A DNA stretch of 40,758 bases from an uncultured euryarchaeote (lineage in GTDB: Archaea > Thermoplasmatota > Poseidoniia > Poseidoniales > Poseidoniaceae): NCBI GenBank assembly GCA_937894115.1, contig CALBFP010000042.1, positions 1-40,758 on the forward strand. Direction: 5' to 3'. Of the stretch, positions 7,408 through 16,323 are shown piece by piece (positions within the stretch are counted from its first letter, which is position 1; every line of letters begins with the position of its first letter). Made by a program: the position numbers and the translations under genes. The notes under the pieces are model-generated. The model was not told where the DNA came from, searched no databases, and saw nothing but the letters and a program-made list of their open reading frames with translations.

Positions 7408-9414
7408 ATGGGGCGGACTATGCAAAACGGGGTTAGCGGCTGGTATGCAAGATTAGATCGATGCTTAGACAACAGACAAACACAAATCGAAATGTGGCTT
7501 GACGCTTGGGAAAAATCTCTTCGAACCCATCAACCAATTGCTGCTCTTTTACCTGATGAGTGGCCTACACTCCCTGCAAATCTTTTGACCGACCCAGGTC
7601 ATGTTCTCGACCATCTGCTTGCACGGCACGATGCGGAATCAGACGGTCGCTCACCACGTGGAGCACACCCCACGCCGCCCCGGCTTGCAGATTCTATTAT
7701 TTCATCCGAAATGCTCGAGACGACCATTCAACCAAAAGTCAAGAAGCAGACAACAAACATGCATCTTGCAGACCTCCCTCCTGGATTTCACAAACACATT
7801 AAACAACTCAATTTTCCACCAAGCGAAGATGAGGTCACTCTTGATGAGGATGCATTGAAGGCTGTAAAACACAATCAACGAACCAGCAGCGGCATTCCTC
7901 TTCCATTCTCCGACATGTCATGTGGCGGAGGTATTTTCCATGCTCGCATGTTACGAAAACACAGCGAGTTGTTCGAAGGTCAAAACTCTGAATTACGTAA
8001 GGAAGATACGGAGCGGTTGTTCCGTGGTTTTCAGCTTGTTGATGTGGATGAGCTTGTCGTTCAATCAACTCGAAAGCGCTTGTTGCTTGAATCGATTCGT
8101 CTCAACCTGGTTGCATTGGCTGGAGATGAGGAAGGAAAATTATCCCGAACACTTGCGGAAGAGATTCTTGAACAAAACGTGGTGCGCTGCGACACATTAC
8201 AAGAGGACTGGCCGTGGAAGGAAGACCCGCGCCTTATCATTTCCAACCCGCCGTGGTTGCGAATCAAAGATCGATTTCGCGGTATGGAAGACGGTTCGCA
8301 ACGGCGCAAAGATTTGAGTGAAAAACTCCGCAGTATTGCAAATGAGGACGGTCCTCGATTCTCAACCATGCGCGGAAACGTAAACCTGTATCGATTGTTC
8401 ATCGAGCGAGGAATGCAAGTCCTCTCAACCGAAGGAAAGATGCGCATTGTCGCTCCAGACAGTCTCCTTCGTGAACAATCCTCTCACCCGCTGCGCAAGT
8501 TGCTCGTTGAAAAGCACACTTGGAACGAAGTTTGGGCGATCGAAGAAGCCAACCTCTTGTTTCCTGGAATGACTCAAGGTGTTGCTATTCTTGGAATTTC
8601 ATCAACCCCGAATGGTACTGCGTCTCTCAATATCATAGGTCCAGTTACAAGATCCGATTTGCGACGTGTCGGTAACGGGCTTTCGTCCAGAGTGCCATCG
8701 TTTACCCTTAATCGAGATCAATGGGTCCAGTGGGCACGGAACACTTGGGCTGTTCCGCGGCTTCCACGAGATCAGATCGAACGCAAAAACATCCTCAAGA
8801 TTCTTGATAACATGTCACAGCTACCAAGGCTTGGCGATCGAGAACACTGGCTTGCAACCCAAGAACAGACGGTGAAAGTCCGAGTTGGTGAAATCGACCA
8901 AACTGCCCATTCAAGCAACATATCAAGTTGGGACAAAACAAAATCATCGCGACCGTTCATACGTGGAGTTCACTTCACAGAAGACGAGGCAGGCAATGTT
9001 TACATCCGACATCCCGCATTTAGGAAAGACATCCCCTCCCGAGCCAGTGAACGTCAATTGGCAATGTGGTCTGGGAAAACCGAAGTCCAAACCTACGGGC
9101 CTCGTCTAGCATGCCAAGCGATTGTCAACGCACACCAAGAGCGAAGGCTTCGATGGGCAGTTATACCCAAAGGATGCATTCTCGGCAACAGCGTGAACCA
9201 TATTGAGATGAACCAAGCGATTCTAAGTCGCCTTACAGCGACAAAGGGCGATCTCCACAAAGCGCTGGAATGGATGTGTAAACAGCTCAACGCACGAAAT
9301 TTGGACGATTGGGCAAAGGCATGGTCTGCCAACAACAACGTAAACAATTACGAACTCGAAATGCTTCCACTGCAACTCGGGGTTGAAACGGCGGTTGAAG
9401 GAGCCATCAACTGA
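7408..9414 (+). CDS. N6-adenine DNA methyltransferase-like protein, solitary
   Basis: The protein carries the amino-methyltransferase motifs of Eco57I/TaqI-type enzymes in gamma order. Motif X-like 'HPTPPRLADSII' comes first, motif I-like 'DMSCGGGIFHARML' next, and catalytic motif IV 'ISNPPWLRI' follows. After the catalytic core there is a long region (about residues 430-668) where target recognition would be expected. No PD-(D/E)XK nuclease motif is evident, and no restriction gene is adjacent. The ORF opens with TTG at 7393; I use the first ATG, 7408, with ATG 7420 also possible. It could be an orphan genome methylase or a BREX/DISARM-like methylase, but no such partners are in the window. 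Motif I has Ser-Cys where Pro-x-x-G is usual, so activity needs checking. Confidence 0.75.
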   Translation: MGRTMQNGVSGWYARLDRCLDNRQTQIEMWLDAWEKSLRTHQPIAALLPDEWPTLPANLLTDPGHVLDHLLARHDAESDGRSPRGAHPTPPRLADSIISSEMLETTIQPKVKKQTTNMHLADLPPGFHKHIKQLNFPPSEDEVTLDEDALKAVKHNQRTSSGIPLPFSDMSCGGGIFHARMLRKHSELFEGQNSELRKEDTERLFRGFQLVDVDELVVQSTRKRLLLESIRLNLVALAGDEEGKLSRTLAEEILEQNVVRCDTLQEDWPWKEDPRLIISNPPWLRIKDRFRGMEDGSQRRKDLSEKLRSIANEDGPRFSTMRGNVNLYRLFIERGMQVLSTEGKMRIVAPDSLLREQSSHPLRKLLVEKHTWNEVWAIEEANLLFPGMTQGVAILGISSTPNGTASLNIIGPVTRSDLRRVGNGLSSRVPSFTLNRDQWVQWARNTWAVPRLPRDQIERKNILKILDNMSQLPRLGDREHWLATQEQTVKVRVGEIDQTAHSSNISSWDKTKSSRPFIRGVHFTEDEAGNVYIRHPAFRKDIPSRASERQLAMWSGKTEVQTYGPRLACQAIVNAHQERRLRWAVIPKGCILGNSVNHIEMNQAILSRLTATKGDLHKALEWMCKQLNARNLDDWAKAWSANNNVNNYELEMLPLQLGVETAVEGAIN

Positions 9415-9450
9415 TTCAAGAATGGCTTCATCACAATACATTGAATACGA

Positions 9451-9461
9451 TATTTTATATT
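9451..9461 (+). promoter_or_regulatory. TATA-like box upstream of the THEP1 gene
   Basis: TATTTTATATT lies about 51-61 bases before the ATG at 9512, in a 97-base gap after the methylase gene. A start of transcription about 25 bases downstream would fall near 9483, leaving a leader of about 30 bases that contains the GGAGGA ribosome site. A perfect 10-base palindrome, TAGTTAACTA (9473-9482), lies just before the expected start. Confidence 0.5.
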
Positions 9462-9497
9462 CAAACCCGGGGTAGTTAACTACGTTATTTGTCAATT

Positions 9498-9503
9498 GGA
9501 GGA
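9498..9503 (+). promoter_or_regulatory. Shine-Dalgarno site GGAGGA for the THEP1 gene
   Basis: GGAGGA is complementary to the anti-SD end of 16S rRNA and lies 8 bases before ATG 9512. It decides that start over the alternative ORF at 9489 in another frame. Confidence 0.75.
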
Positions 9504-9511
9504 TTCAGGAA

Positions 9512-10090
9512 ATGGGCATTCATCCAAAAATTGGCATCACGGGACTGCCCCGAAGCGGTAAATCTGCCGTCATGGAAAAAGTCCTCTCAATGCTCAAAGA
9601 AGAACGTGTCCGTGAATTGTCTGCACGTAATTTGGGAGATACAGAAATTATTGGCGGTATTTGCACGGAACCGATTCTTGAAAATGGAGAACGGTTGGGG
9701 TACAAAGTCCGCAACCTTGTTACAGGAGAGGAAGGTGAAATCGCTCACAAAAGTATCGATTCGCGACTACGAGTTCTTGGTTATGGGCTCAATACAGCCG
9801 AATTGGAACGTGTTGCGATTCCAGCAATTGAACATGCAGTCGAGAATTGCGAGGTAATCGTTATTGATGAAATCGGTAAATTTGCGGTTGAATCCGAAGC
9901 TTTTGTCAATGCTGTCAGAAACGCACTTGAAATCGACAAACCGACGCTTTTGACCCTCCACAAGAAAAGTCGCCATCCCTTGTTGCAAGACATACGTCGC
10001 CGCGATGATGGACGGATTTTGGAGGTCACTCCAGTCAATCGGGCGCTTTTACCTTACAAGATTCACAAATTGATGCGAGAAACGTACTGA
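9512..10090 (+). CDS. THEP1-like nucleoside-triphosphatase
   Basis: THEP1 proteins are P-loop NTPases that hydrolyse several NTPs slowly. The Walker A motif is GLPRSGKS (11-18), preceded by a short strand 'KIGIT'. Walker B lies in 'CEVIVIDEIGKF' (about 111-122), with the family's characteristic 'DEIGkmE'-like form. The end 'RRRDDGRILEVTPVNRALLP' resembles the family's C-terminal 'v...Nr..l'. The length of 192 residues is normal. It sits alone behind its own promoter. Family is confident; the cellular role is unknown for the family. Confidence 0.88.
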   Translation: MGIHPKIGITGLPRSGKSAVMEKVLSMLKEERVRELSARNLGDTEIIGGICTEPILENGERLGYKVRNLVTGEEGEIAHKSIDSRLRVLGYGLNTAELERVAIPAIEHAVENCEVIVIDEIGKFAVESEAFVNAVRNALEIDKPTLLTLHKKSRHPLLQDIRRRDDGRILEVTPVNRALLPYKIHKLMRETY

Positions 10091-10130
10091 AAACGGTGGT
10101 TTGATACCGCACGTCATGCAGGCGCTTTTG

Positions 10131-10454
10131 ATGACTCCTGCTGATAGGGCAAGAAAAATTCTCATCGGGACTGGGATGTGCTTGATGCTTGTTTTCGCCA
10201 TTGGCCTAGATTCTGGACGTTATTCTATGGATCTACAACTTGGTTGGATGTTCCCTCTCATTGGCTTGTCACTGATTGGAATCGGATTTATGCGCACCAC
10301 TTTAGGCCAACAATTCCCGAACGAATCCGATGAAGAAATGACCCGTCGTGTGAAAAACGATGTTGATCAGAATGAACGTGAAAAGAACGTGGGCAAGGCT
10401 TGGGCATCCCTCGAACAGCACGTCTTACAAACCGAAATTCACGAGGCAGAATGA
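10131..10454 (+). CDS. Small membrane protein with two hydrophobic segments
   Basis: I do not recognise a family. Two hydrophobic stretches, 'ILIGTGMCLMLVFAIGL' and 'LGWMFPLIGLSLIGIGFM', form a helical hairpin, followed by an acidic, probably helical cytoplasmic tail (about 50 residues). The ORF track starts at TTG 10101; ATG 10131 or ATG 10116 are likelier. It lies between the THEP1 gene and gcvH on the same strand. Confidence 0.55.
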   Translation: MTPADRARKILIGTGMCLMLVFAIGLDSGRYSMDLQLGWMFPLIGLSLIGIGFMRTTLGQQFPNESDEEMTRRVKNDVDQNEREKNVGKAWASLEQHVLQTEIHEAE

Positions 10455-10513
10455 GATGTGCTTGAAGCGGTTGATTCATACCCTTGCTCCGCTTGCCTAT
10501 AGGTGGTGAGAGC

Positions 10514-10897
10514 GTGAGTGAAATACCTGCAGAATTGTTTTACACAAAAGAACACGAATGGATTCGAATGGATGGTGATATCGCAACCATCGGCATTACA
10601 GACCATGCACAAGATGCACTAACCGACATTGTTTACATCGAACTACCTGAAGGTGGAGAGATGCTCGATGACATGGGTGAGTTTGCTATTGTTGAGTCGG
10701 TTAAGTCTGCATCACCAATCTTCGCTCCTCTGGCCGGAGAAATTGTCGAGGTCAATATGGATCTTGAAGACACTCCCGAACTCATGAACTCCAGTCCTTA
10801 TGGAGAAGGGTGGATTGTCAAAATGAAACTCAGCAACCCTGATGATGTTTCGACTCTCATGTCTGCAGATGCTTATCGAAGCATGTTGGGCGAGTGA
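10514..10897 (+). CDS. gcvH: Glycine cleavage system H protein
   Basis: GcvH carries the lipoyl arm that shuttles the aminomethyl group between the P, T and L proteins of glycine cleavage. The sequence has the standard start 'YTKEHEWIR', the lipoylation motif 'VESVKSAS' with Lys64 as the modified residue, and the end 'GWIVKMKLSNP'. The 127-residue length is standard when translation starts at GTG 10514, which follows AGGTGGTGAG. The ORF track's TTG at 10484 adds ten residues not seen in the family. No gcvT or gcvP is in the window. The protein could also serve as a lipoyl carrier or donor for other enzymes. rnhA starts 4 bases after the stop. Confidence 0.93.
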   Translation: MSEIPAELFYTKEHEWIRMDGDIATIGITDHAQDALTDIVYIELPEGGEMLDDMGEFAIVESVKSASPIFAPLAGEIVEVNMDLEDTPELMNSSPYGEGWIVKMKLSNPDDVSTLMSADAYRSMLGE

Positions 10898-10901
10898 AAG
10901 A

Positions 10902-11441
10902 TTGACTGAACCTACTCGACTCACATTGTACGTCGATGGTTCTTGTGATGGTAATCAAAATGTGGATGCTTCAACCTCTGCTGGCTGGGGTGTTGTCGTC
11001 GTTCAAGGTGATTCTGGACTGGGTCGAGGAAGCGGTGAAATCATAACAGAACTTTCTGGACCTGTCAAGACCTCCACAGACGATGAGGAGTTTATCGGAG
11101 CAGAGGTTGGCTCAAACAATACGGCAGAGTTGTCCGGACTTTTCGCAGCTCTTCGCTGGTTGTTAACCGAAGAGGAAATGGACCCAGTTCGTATTCGTCT
11201 TGACAGTCAATACGCAGGCAATATCGCCACCGGTGCGTGGCGAGCAAAGGCAAATAGAGAGCTTGCTGCACGCGTCCAGTCCGTTTGGAATGAGGTCGCA
11301 TCACGTCGAACGCTTTCCTGGGATCATGTACGAGCTCACCGGGGTCATCGTTGGAATGAGCGAGCCGACCATCTTGCAAAAAGAGCGATGAAACGCGAGC
11401 GCCCTCTCCCTCTTTCGTTTTGGAAACCTGGAGTGGATTAA
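10902..11441 (+). CDS. rnhA: Ribonuclease HI family protein
   Basis: This enzyme hydrolyses the RNA strand of RNA-DNA hybrids. All four catalytic carboxylates are visible: Asp in LYVDGSCDGN, Glu in NNTAELSGL, Asp in RLDSQYAGN and Asp in WNERADHLAK. The basic 'HVRAHRGHRWNERAD' region matches bacterial and archaeal type 1 enzymes. The ORF opens at 10842 inside gcvH. The TTG at 10902 is the first initiation codon after the gcvH stop and sits 9 residues before the first strand. ATG 10869 is an alternative that would overlap gcvH. An acidic insertion, 'KTSTDDEEFIGAEVG', lies between the first strands and the catalytic helix. Confidence 0.9.
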   Translation: MTEPTRLTLYVDGSCDGNQNVDASTSAGWGVVVVQGDSGLGRGSGEIITELSGPVKTSTDDEEFIGAEVGSNNTAELSGLFAALRWLLTEEEMDPVRIRLDSQYAGNIATGAWRAKANRELAARVQSVWNEVASRRTLSWDHVRAHRGHRWNERADHLAKRAMKRERPLPLSFWKPGVD

Positions 11442-12298
11442 TTCATTCGTTCATCAAGCCACTGTTTGAATTGTTCAGCATATTCTGGTCTTCGCAATGC
11501 ATGATCGACCTGCGATTTGAGCCACTCTAACGGCAAACCTGAATCGTACCATGCTACTGAGCTTGGCAGAATGTGGGCTCGAAGTTTTCCTTGACGCATC
11601 CAATGACGCAGCAATTCAATGGATTGCATTTCTCCGAACTCTTCCACTGAATATTGCTCCAAGAGTTCAAACGTATCCTCTCCATAGATGTAGCGTCCAC
11701 ACAATGCAAAGGTAGAGGGTGCTGTTTCTTCATTGGGCTTCTCAACGAGGGCAACGATTTCACCCTCATTCAATGAAACGATACCGTAATTGGCCACTCG
11801 TTCAATTCCAACATCATACACCGAAGCACATGGGTGACCATGCAACTTGTACAATTCCACAAGTTGTTTGGATACATCCGAGGCTTTGAACTCTGATAAA
11901 ATAGAATGATTTGACGTCAGAATGTTATCTCCTAAGAGAACAAGGAACGGCCCTTGTATCGCATCCTTTGCCATCATAATTGCATGGCCAAGTCCTTTTT
12001 GTTGATGCTGTGTATGGAAAAATACTTCCGTTCCTCCGAGAGGATTTAGAAGTTCATTCCCATCTTCGTACATTGAATACACCGATGCAAGATCCTTTTG
12101 GAGTGTTGTGAAATCTTTGCTTGGAGAAGTGATGATATGAATGCGATCGCAACCTGCTTCTTTCGCTTCAAGAATGAGATGATGCAACACTGGGACATCA
12201 ACAAGCGGCAACAGCTCCTTTGGAATGTAAGCGCTGGTCGGCAGCATGCGCGTGCCCAGTCCTGCAGCAACGATGACCGCATCACGAACTCTGCCCAT
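11438..12298 (-). CDS. galU: UTP-glucose-1-phosphate uridylyltransferase (GalU-like)
   Basis: Makes UDP-glucose from UTP and glucose 1-phosphate. The N-terminal 'VIVAAGLGTRMLPTSAYIPK' with 'ELLPLVDVPVLHHLI' is the GalU form of the nucleotidyltransferase loop. 'GLGHAIMMAK' and 'LGDNIL' give the uracil- and metal-binding regions, and 'NYGIVSL' and 'LVEKP' are also typical. The ORF runs up to 12478, but ATG 12298 is preceded by GAGGACCTCC and starts at the first strand (286 residues). UDP-glucose would feed the dehydrogenase-like enzyme at 4748. The 3' end overlaps rnhA by 4 bases, tail to tail. Confidence 0.93.
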   Translation of the reverse strand: MGRVRDAVIVAAGLGTRMLPTSAYIPKELLPLVDVPVLHHLILEAKEAGCDRIHIITSPSKDFTTLQKDLASVYSMYEDGNELLNPLGGTEVFFHTQHQQKGLGHAIMMAKDAIQGPFLVLLGDNILTSNHSILSEFKASDVSKQLVELYKLHGHPCASVYDVGIERVANYGIVSLNEGEIVALVEKPNEETAPSTFALCGRYIYGEDTFELLEQYSVEEFGEMQSIELLRHWMRQGKLRAHILPSSVAWYDSGLPLEWLKSQVDHALRRPEYAEQFKQWLDERMN

Positions 12299-12350
12299 GG
12301 AGGTCCTCGTAAGCGACAGGCTATCAAGCGTACTCCTCTTCGATGGTTCA

Positions 12351-12761
12351 ATGCAGTCGAAGCGAAAAGAGGTTTTGCTGGCGACTGGACTCATCTTTTT
12401 TTCATTCGCCTTTGTGGATTTCCTCCCCCCTGGGCCGTGGGATGATGTCTCGTTCACGAAAGGTGTTTTTGGCCTCACTGGATTGTGTCTACTCTATCTC
12501 AGTTGGTTCGAATTTACATTTGCTGAATTTGGTGTTGTCCCCACAATCAAAAAATGGAAGCAACCACAAACGACTTGGGCGAGGGTTGCCGGAATTGGGT
12601 TCATCATCCTTGCTTTTTCTTGGCTTTCTGGAAACACAGCTATGCGTGAGCATTTACCAGAGCCATCTGGAATCATTCTCATGCTTATTGGTTTACTTGT
12701 CACCTATACGGGATTCTACGCTTTTTTGATTACGCGCGGACCGCTTCGTGAAGAGGAATAA
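12351..12761 (+). CDS. Four-helix integral membrane protein, unknown family
   Basis: About 136 residues, mostly hydrophobic, with four segments: 'VLLATGLIFFSFAFVDFL', 'GVFGLTGLCLLYLSWFEF', 'RVAGIGFIILAFSWLSG' and 'GIILMLIGLLVTYTGFYAFL'. The ORF opens inside galU at 12246. ATG 12351 clears the divergent galU start and begins just before the first helix. No family is recognised. It ends 1 base before the convergent surface-protein gene. Confidence 0.6.
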   Translation: MQSKRKEVLLATGLIFFSFAFVDFLPPGPWDDVSFTKGVFGLTGLCLLYLSWFEFTFAEFGVVPTIKKWKQPQTTWARVAGIGFIILAFSWLSGNTAMREHLPEPSGIILMLIGLLVTYTGFYAFLITRGPLREEE

Positions 12762-12762
12762 T

Positions 12763-14772
12763 TCACTCTTCTTCAAAAAAAGCGTGCTCCAATTGTCCAG
12801 GCTTTCGAGTAAAAATAATCAGAATATAGCCACTGATTATTGCGATTACTGCAAGAAGCGGAAACGATACAGAGTCATCAACTGCAACGTTTTTTTCGTC
12901 TACTGGTTCGGTGGTATCGGGCGTTTGCTGTTCGTTGATTTGCTCATCGGGCCAGTCGATACCAATACGCACAATATGAATCTCAGCGTTCGCATTCGTC
13001 GATTCAATATGAATAAGATTGGTCGGCTCTTCTACAGTAAGCGAAAATTCATTTCCCGTTTTTGAGGCAGAAGACCAAAATGGATTCGAATTTAATGCAT
13101 CCGTCCACCGAATCGTCGAATTTTCCTGAGAGTGTGTAAACTGCAGTGTGAAACTTCCGTTTGTTGTTGATTCGAGGGTGACCCAATCTCCATTGGATAA
13201 TGAGAGATTTTGATCGTCGAGCATCAACTCAAAATCTGGTAAGTCAAATACTTCAGTGGACTTTGAATCGTCCGTCACTTCAGAGGCCGCTTCTTCACTT
13301 GAAGGTGTAAACAAAACAGCGTTACTTCCCAGATAAATTCGGTCGTCGATATGTGTGCTTGGCGAAGACCCCCATGTACCTTCAAGCGTTAATGCATACC
13401 ACCCCTCTTCAAGTGTGTAGAATGTGATGTGATGCTCAAGCATGTTCGGATTAAGTCGCGTTACCGATTCCCAAGAAGGCGTCATGTCAGAATTTGGTGA
13501 TGAAGAGGTCCACAATACCGCCTCTCCGCCCAAAAATTGAGAATCGAGTTCCCATTGGAAATGCAATGTGGAATTCTGTTGCTGAATTGTAAACGATGCA
13601 ATCGAGATGGGTAAATTACGCTCGATAATCGGACCTACTTTTCCTGAAACATCAAATTGATCGACCTGGATGTTGCCTTTGGAATCGATTAGCCCGATTG
13701 CATAGTATGAGGTTAGCATCCAGTCCGAGGGAAGATGATGAATGAATTCAACGCTTGTTGGCTCCAATTCTGCAAGGACTTGTATTCCACTCTGTTCCAG
13801 TGAGACAATCGGTTTGGATGCGTGATAAATCCGAATTTTCGAAATGTCTGGTTGGGTCACTTCACTCCATTGCAGCACCGTTTGATCCTCATCAGGATTG
13901 AATTGTGCAGATAATGAACCTCCATAACGAGGTGCTTGATTGTCTTCCTGCAAAGATATTGCAAGTGTGTTTCCACTATGAAGTCGGGTGTCTTCTCTTG
14001 CTTGATAGCACACATCTCCCTCGCAGTACGGTGGATAAAAACAGGTGAGCGTGTAATACACAGATCTGTCAACCGACTGGTTTGTCCAGTCAATACTGTA
14101 AGTTGAGGCGCTGGCAGGGATGAAATTCGTCACCAGAGTTACGTCCATGCTATCCCATGTTGATTTTGTTGCTGGAACACTGTGTTCGTAAAGAGCATGG
14201 AAGAAGTTCGTTCCTGGACAAGAAGGTCGCCAGGAAAACACTGTTGATTGATTGACAACATCGTATGATGCTGTAAATTGTTCAGGTGCTACCGATTCAG
14301 CTACAATTTCCAAATGTCCCATCGGAGTTTGAGACATTCCGATGGTCACAGCTTCGGTTCGGGTACCATCTCGAAGAATCGTTACAATGGCGTAAGAAAC
14401 GCTGCTTTGCGTCCCAGGCTCAGGTTCATAATACAACGAATGGTACTTCCCCGAACAAACTTCATTCAAATCGTTCATGTAACATGCAGGTATATCCTCC
14501 GCAATGATGGTTTCAGGAGTAATTGCATTTGAATAGAAACGCCCGCTTTCTGAGCGGTGAACTTCGTAGGTTGCCATCTTTAATTGATCGAGTAACAATA
14601 CGTCTGAAGTTGCGATGTTGCGCCATTGGAGGATAGTTGCCTCCATATCGGGTAAAAATTCAGCCTGAGCTTCTCGCGCTTCAAGCGTTGAATCGTCTTC
14701 TTGTGCTGCTATGTTTTGCAGCGGCATTGCCAACAGAAGGAGAAGAACGATACCTATCGCTTGACCCCTCAT
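12763..14772 (-). CDS. Secreted, C-terminally membrane-anchored protein with beta-sandwich repeats
   Basis: A signal peptide is clear (GIVLLLLLAMPLQNIAA, cleavage probably at AQE). About 600 residues of Thr/Ser-rich beta-sandwich sequence follow, and then a single C-terminal helix (PLLAVIAIISGYILIIF) with a short basic tail. Repeated 'tvLqWs.v...disk..iy.s' and 'YaI....' segments look like fibronectin type III-like domains, about four of them. I chose ATG 14772; ATG 14796 gives a longer signal peptide and cannot be excluded. An acidic, proline-containing stalk precedes the anchor. The function is probably cell-surface; the ligand is unknown. Confidence 0.72.
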   Translation of the reverse strand: MRGQAIGIVLLLLLAMPLQNIAAQEDDSTLEAREAQAEFLPDMEATILQWRNIATSDVLLLDQLKMATYEVHRSESGRFYSNAITPETIIAEDIPACYMNDLNEVCSGKYHSLYYEPEPGTQSSVSYAIVTILRDGTRTEAVTIGMSQTPMGHLEIVAESVAPEQFTASYDVVNQSTVFSWRPSCPGTNFFHALYEHSVPATKSTWDSMDVTLVTNFIPASASTYSIDWTNQSVDRSVYYTLTCFYPPYCEGDVCYQAREDTRLHSGNTLAISLQEDNQAPRYGGSLSAQFNPDEDQTVLQWSEVTQPDISKIRIYHASKPIVSLEQSGIQVLAELEPTSVEFIHHLPSDWMLTSYYAIGLIDSKGNIQVDQFDVSGKVGPIIERNLPISIASFTIQQQNSTLHFQWELDSQFLGGEAVLWTSSSPNSDMTPSWESVTRLNPNMLEHHITFYTLEEGWYALTLEGTWGSSPSTHIDDRIYLGSNAVLFTPSSEEAASEVTDDSKSTEVFDLPDFELMLDDQNLSLSNGDWVTLESTTNGSFTLQFTHSQENSTIRWTDALNSNPFWSSASKTGNEFSLTVEEPTNLIHIESTNANAEIHIVRIGIDWPDEQINEQQTPDTTEPVDEKNVAVDDSVSFPLLAVIAIISGYILIIFTRKPGQLEHAFFEEE

Positions 14773-14827
14773 GCACCTCAACAAGGCTGCATCCATTATC
14801 AGCGTGTCGCATTTTTGACAAAACAAG

Positions 14828-16306
14828 TCATTCGTCAGCATCGACGGAACTGTCCAACGCATTCAGGGCATCTTCAAGATTTGGGAGTTGCTCAGGTACT
14901 GTTCCGCTGCTGCGGTGAATTTCCTTGATGAACACGACCGGGTTGGGAAGGGGCCCCTGTCCCGATAGCCAGTCCTTCCACAATTGACTTCTTTCAGCTC
15001 TTCTGGCATCCATCGTCATCCATAGTGCCTCAAGGCGTTCGGGTTTCAATAAGGGAAGATGTTTGGAAAATTGGTCTGGATGGATTTCGTCCATACGCAT
15101 TAACAACTCACGAAGGCGGGCTTGAACCACTTCGTCTCCATCGTTCCACAATGCGGGAATGATTTGCAGAGAATCCCCGGGGAATGCCTCAACGTAATCA
15201 CGTAAATTGAGTACAATGTTCCTGCGTACAATAGGAACGTCATGCCTCATGAGTGAAGCCAGATGTTTCACCCAGAGATCCTCATCAAGAGATTTCAGTT
15301 GGCCAACCGAAGCGGATGCGGCAGCGAGTACACTTTCATCATCATCCTTAAGCATTGACTCCAAAAAGGGCACTGCGTGCCAACCCGTGTGGCGGAAGAG
15401 CGCTGGAAGTGCATCGGCCATTCCACGACGAACGCTTAATTCCTTCCGAGCATGCAGGATTTCTGCAATCTCAAGGCCTTGGGTTTGATTGTATTCAAAA
15501 AGACGAGAAAGACACCGTATCACTTTCACTGCAACGTCTTCGTTGTCATCTTGAGAACGGCGTTTCAAAACAGCAACAAGTTCGAGCGGTTCGATTAGAA
15601 ACGAACGCTCGAAAAGAAGTTTTACCCATTCCATCAACAACAACCGCCGTTCCAGAGTATCGTCTTCCAAACAGTTGAACAACCACATCGCTGCTTCTGT
15701 ACCGGATTCGTGAGCAATCGCAGTAGTGGTCCGAGGAATCACTGCATTTGGGTTCCAACCCATATTCTGAGGCCCATCCGCTGGCTCTGTGTGCCAAGTT
15801 CCTGGCCGTTGAGCCAAAGCAATTGATTCTACGAGATGATATCCTTGATGTACGGGCTGGCCAAAGGGTTCTACTGAAAGTCCATTGATTAACGCAATCG
15901 CCAGCCACCAGCGATCCGTATTCGGCGCATCGGGATCAAAGGCTTGTGCAAGCCAATCTGTCGCTATACAGAACAGCAGGCGCTTAGCAACATCGCCTGT
16001 GCGGCGCTCCAGCCATTTTTGATGGACTTCAAACGCATCGTCGACCAAATTCATGCGGTGAGGTACAATGAAATCAACAATGAAAGACAAATGACGATCG
16101 AACATCCCCACATCTGAATGAAGCATCGACAACCCTTTTGCAATCAGTTCTTGATCACGCTCAGGCGTTCGAACAGGAAACTCTGGGTCGGTCAGCGGAG
16201 GGGGTGGTAGAGGCCAGACTTTGGTCCCTACTTCCAATGCCTGAACCAATTCAACAGCCACAAGTTCGAACGTTGCTTTCGCGATAGCATCCCGGCTCTT
16301 ACTCAT
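14828..16306 (-). CDS. HEAT-repeat-like alpha-solenoid protein
   Basis: 492 residues, almost entirely helical, with no membrane segment. From about residue 230 onward there are degenerate HEAT-type helix pairs, for example 'NEDVAVKVIRCLSRLFEYNQ', 'DESVLAAASASVGQLKSLDE', 'HDVPIVRRNIVLNLRDYVEA' and 'GDEVVQARLRELLMRMDEI'. Each has the D-x-x-V-R-x-x pattern. Such solenoids act as scaffolds for protein partners. The gene begins 17 bases after the tfb stop, so the two are very likely co-transcribed. No enzyme motif is seen. Confidence 0.7.
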   Translation of the reverse strand: MSKSRDAIAKATFELVAVELVQALEVGTKVWPLPPPPLTDPEFPVRTPERDQELIAKGLSMLHSDVGMFDRHLSFIVDFIVPHRMNLVDDAFEVHQKWLERRTGDVAKRLLFCIATDWLAQAFDPDAPNTDRWWLAIALINGLSVEPFGQPVHQGYHLVESIALAQRPGTWHTEPADGPQNMGWNPNAVIPRTTTAIAHESGTEAAMWLFNCLEDDTLERRLLLMEWVKLLFERSFLIEPLELVAVLKRRSQDDNEDVAVKVIRCLSRLFEYNQTQGLEIAEILHARKELSVRRGMADALPALFRHTGWHAVPFLESMLKDDDESVLAAASASVGQLKSLDEDLWVKHLASLMRHDVPIVRRNIVLNLRDYVEAFPGDSLQIIPALWNDGDEVVQARLRELLMRMDEIHPDQFSKHLPLLKPERLEALWMTMDARRAERSQLWKDWLSGQGPLPNPVVFIKEIHRSSGTVPEQLPNLEDALNALDSSVDADE

Positions 16307-16323
16307 GAAGAACCCTCAATTCC

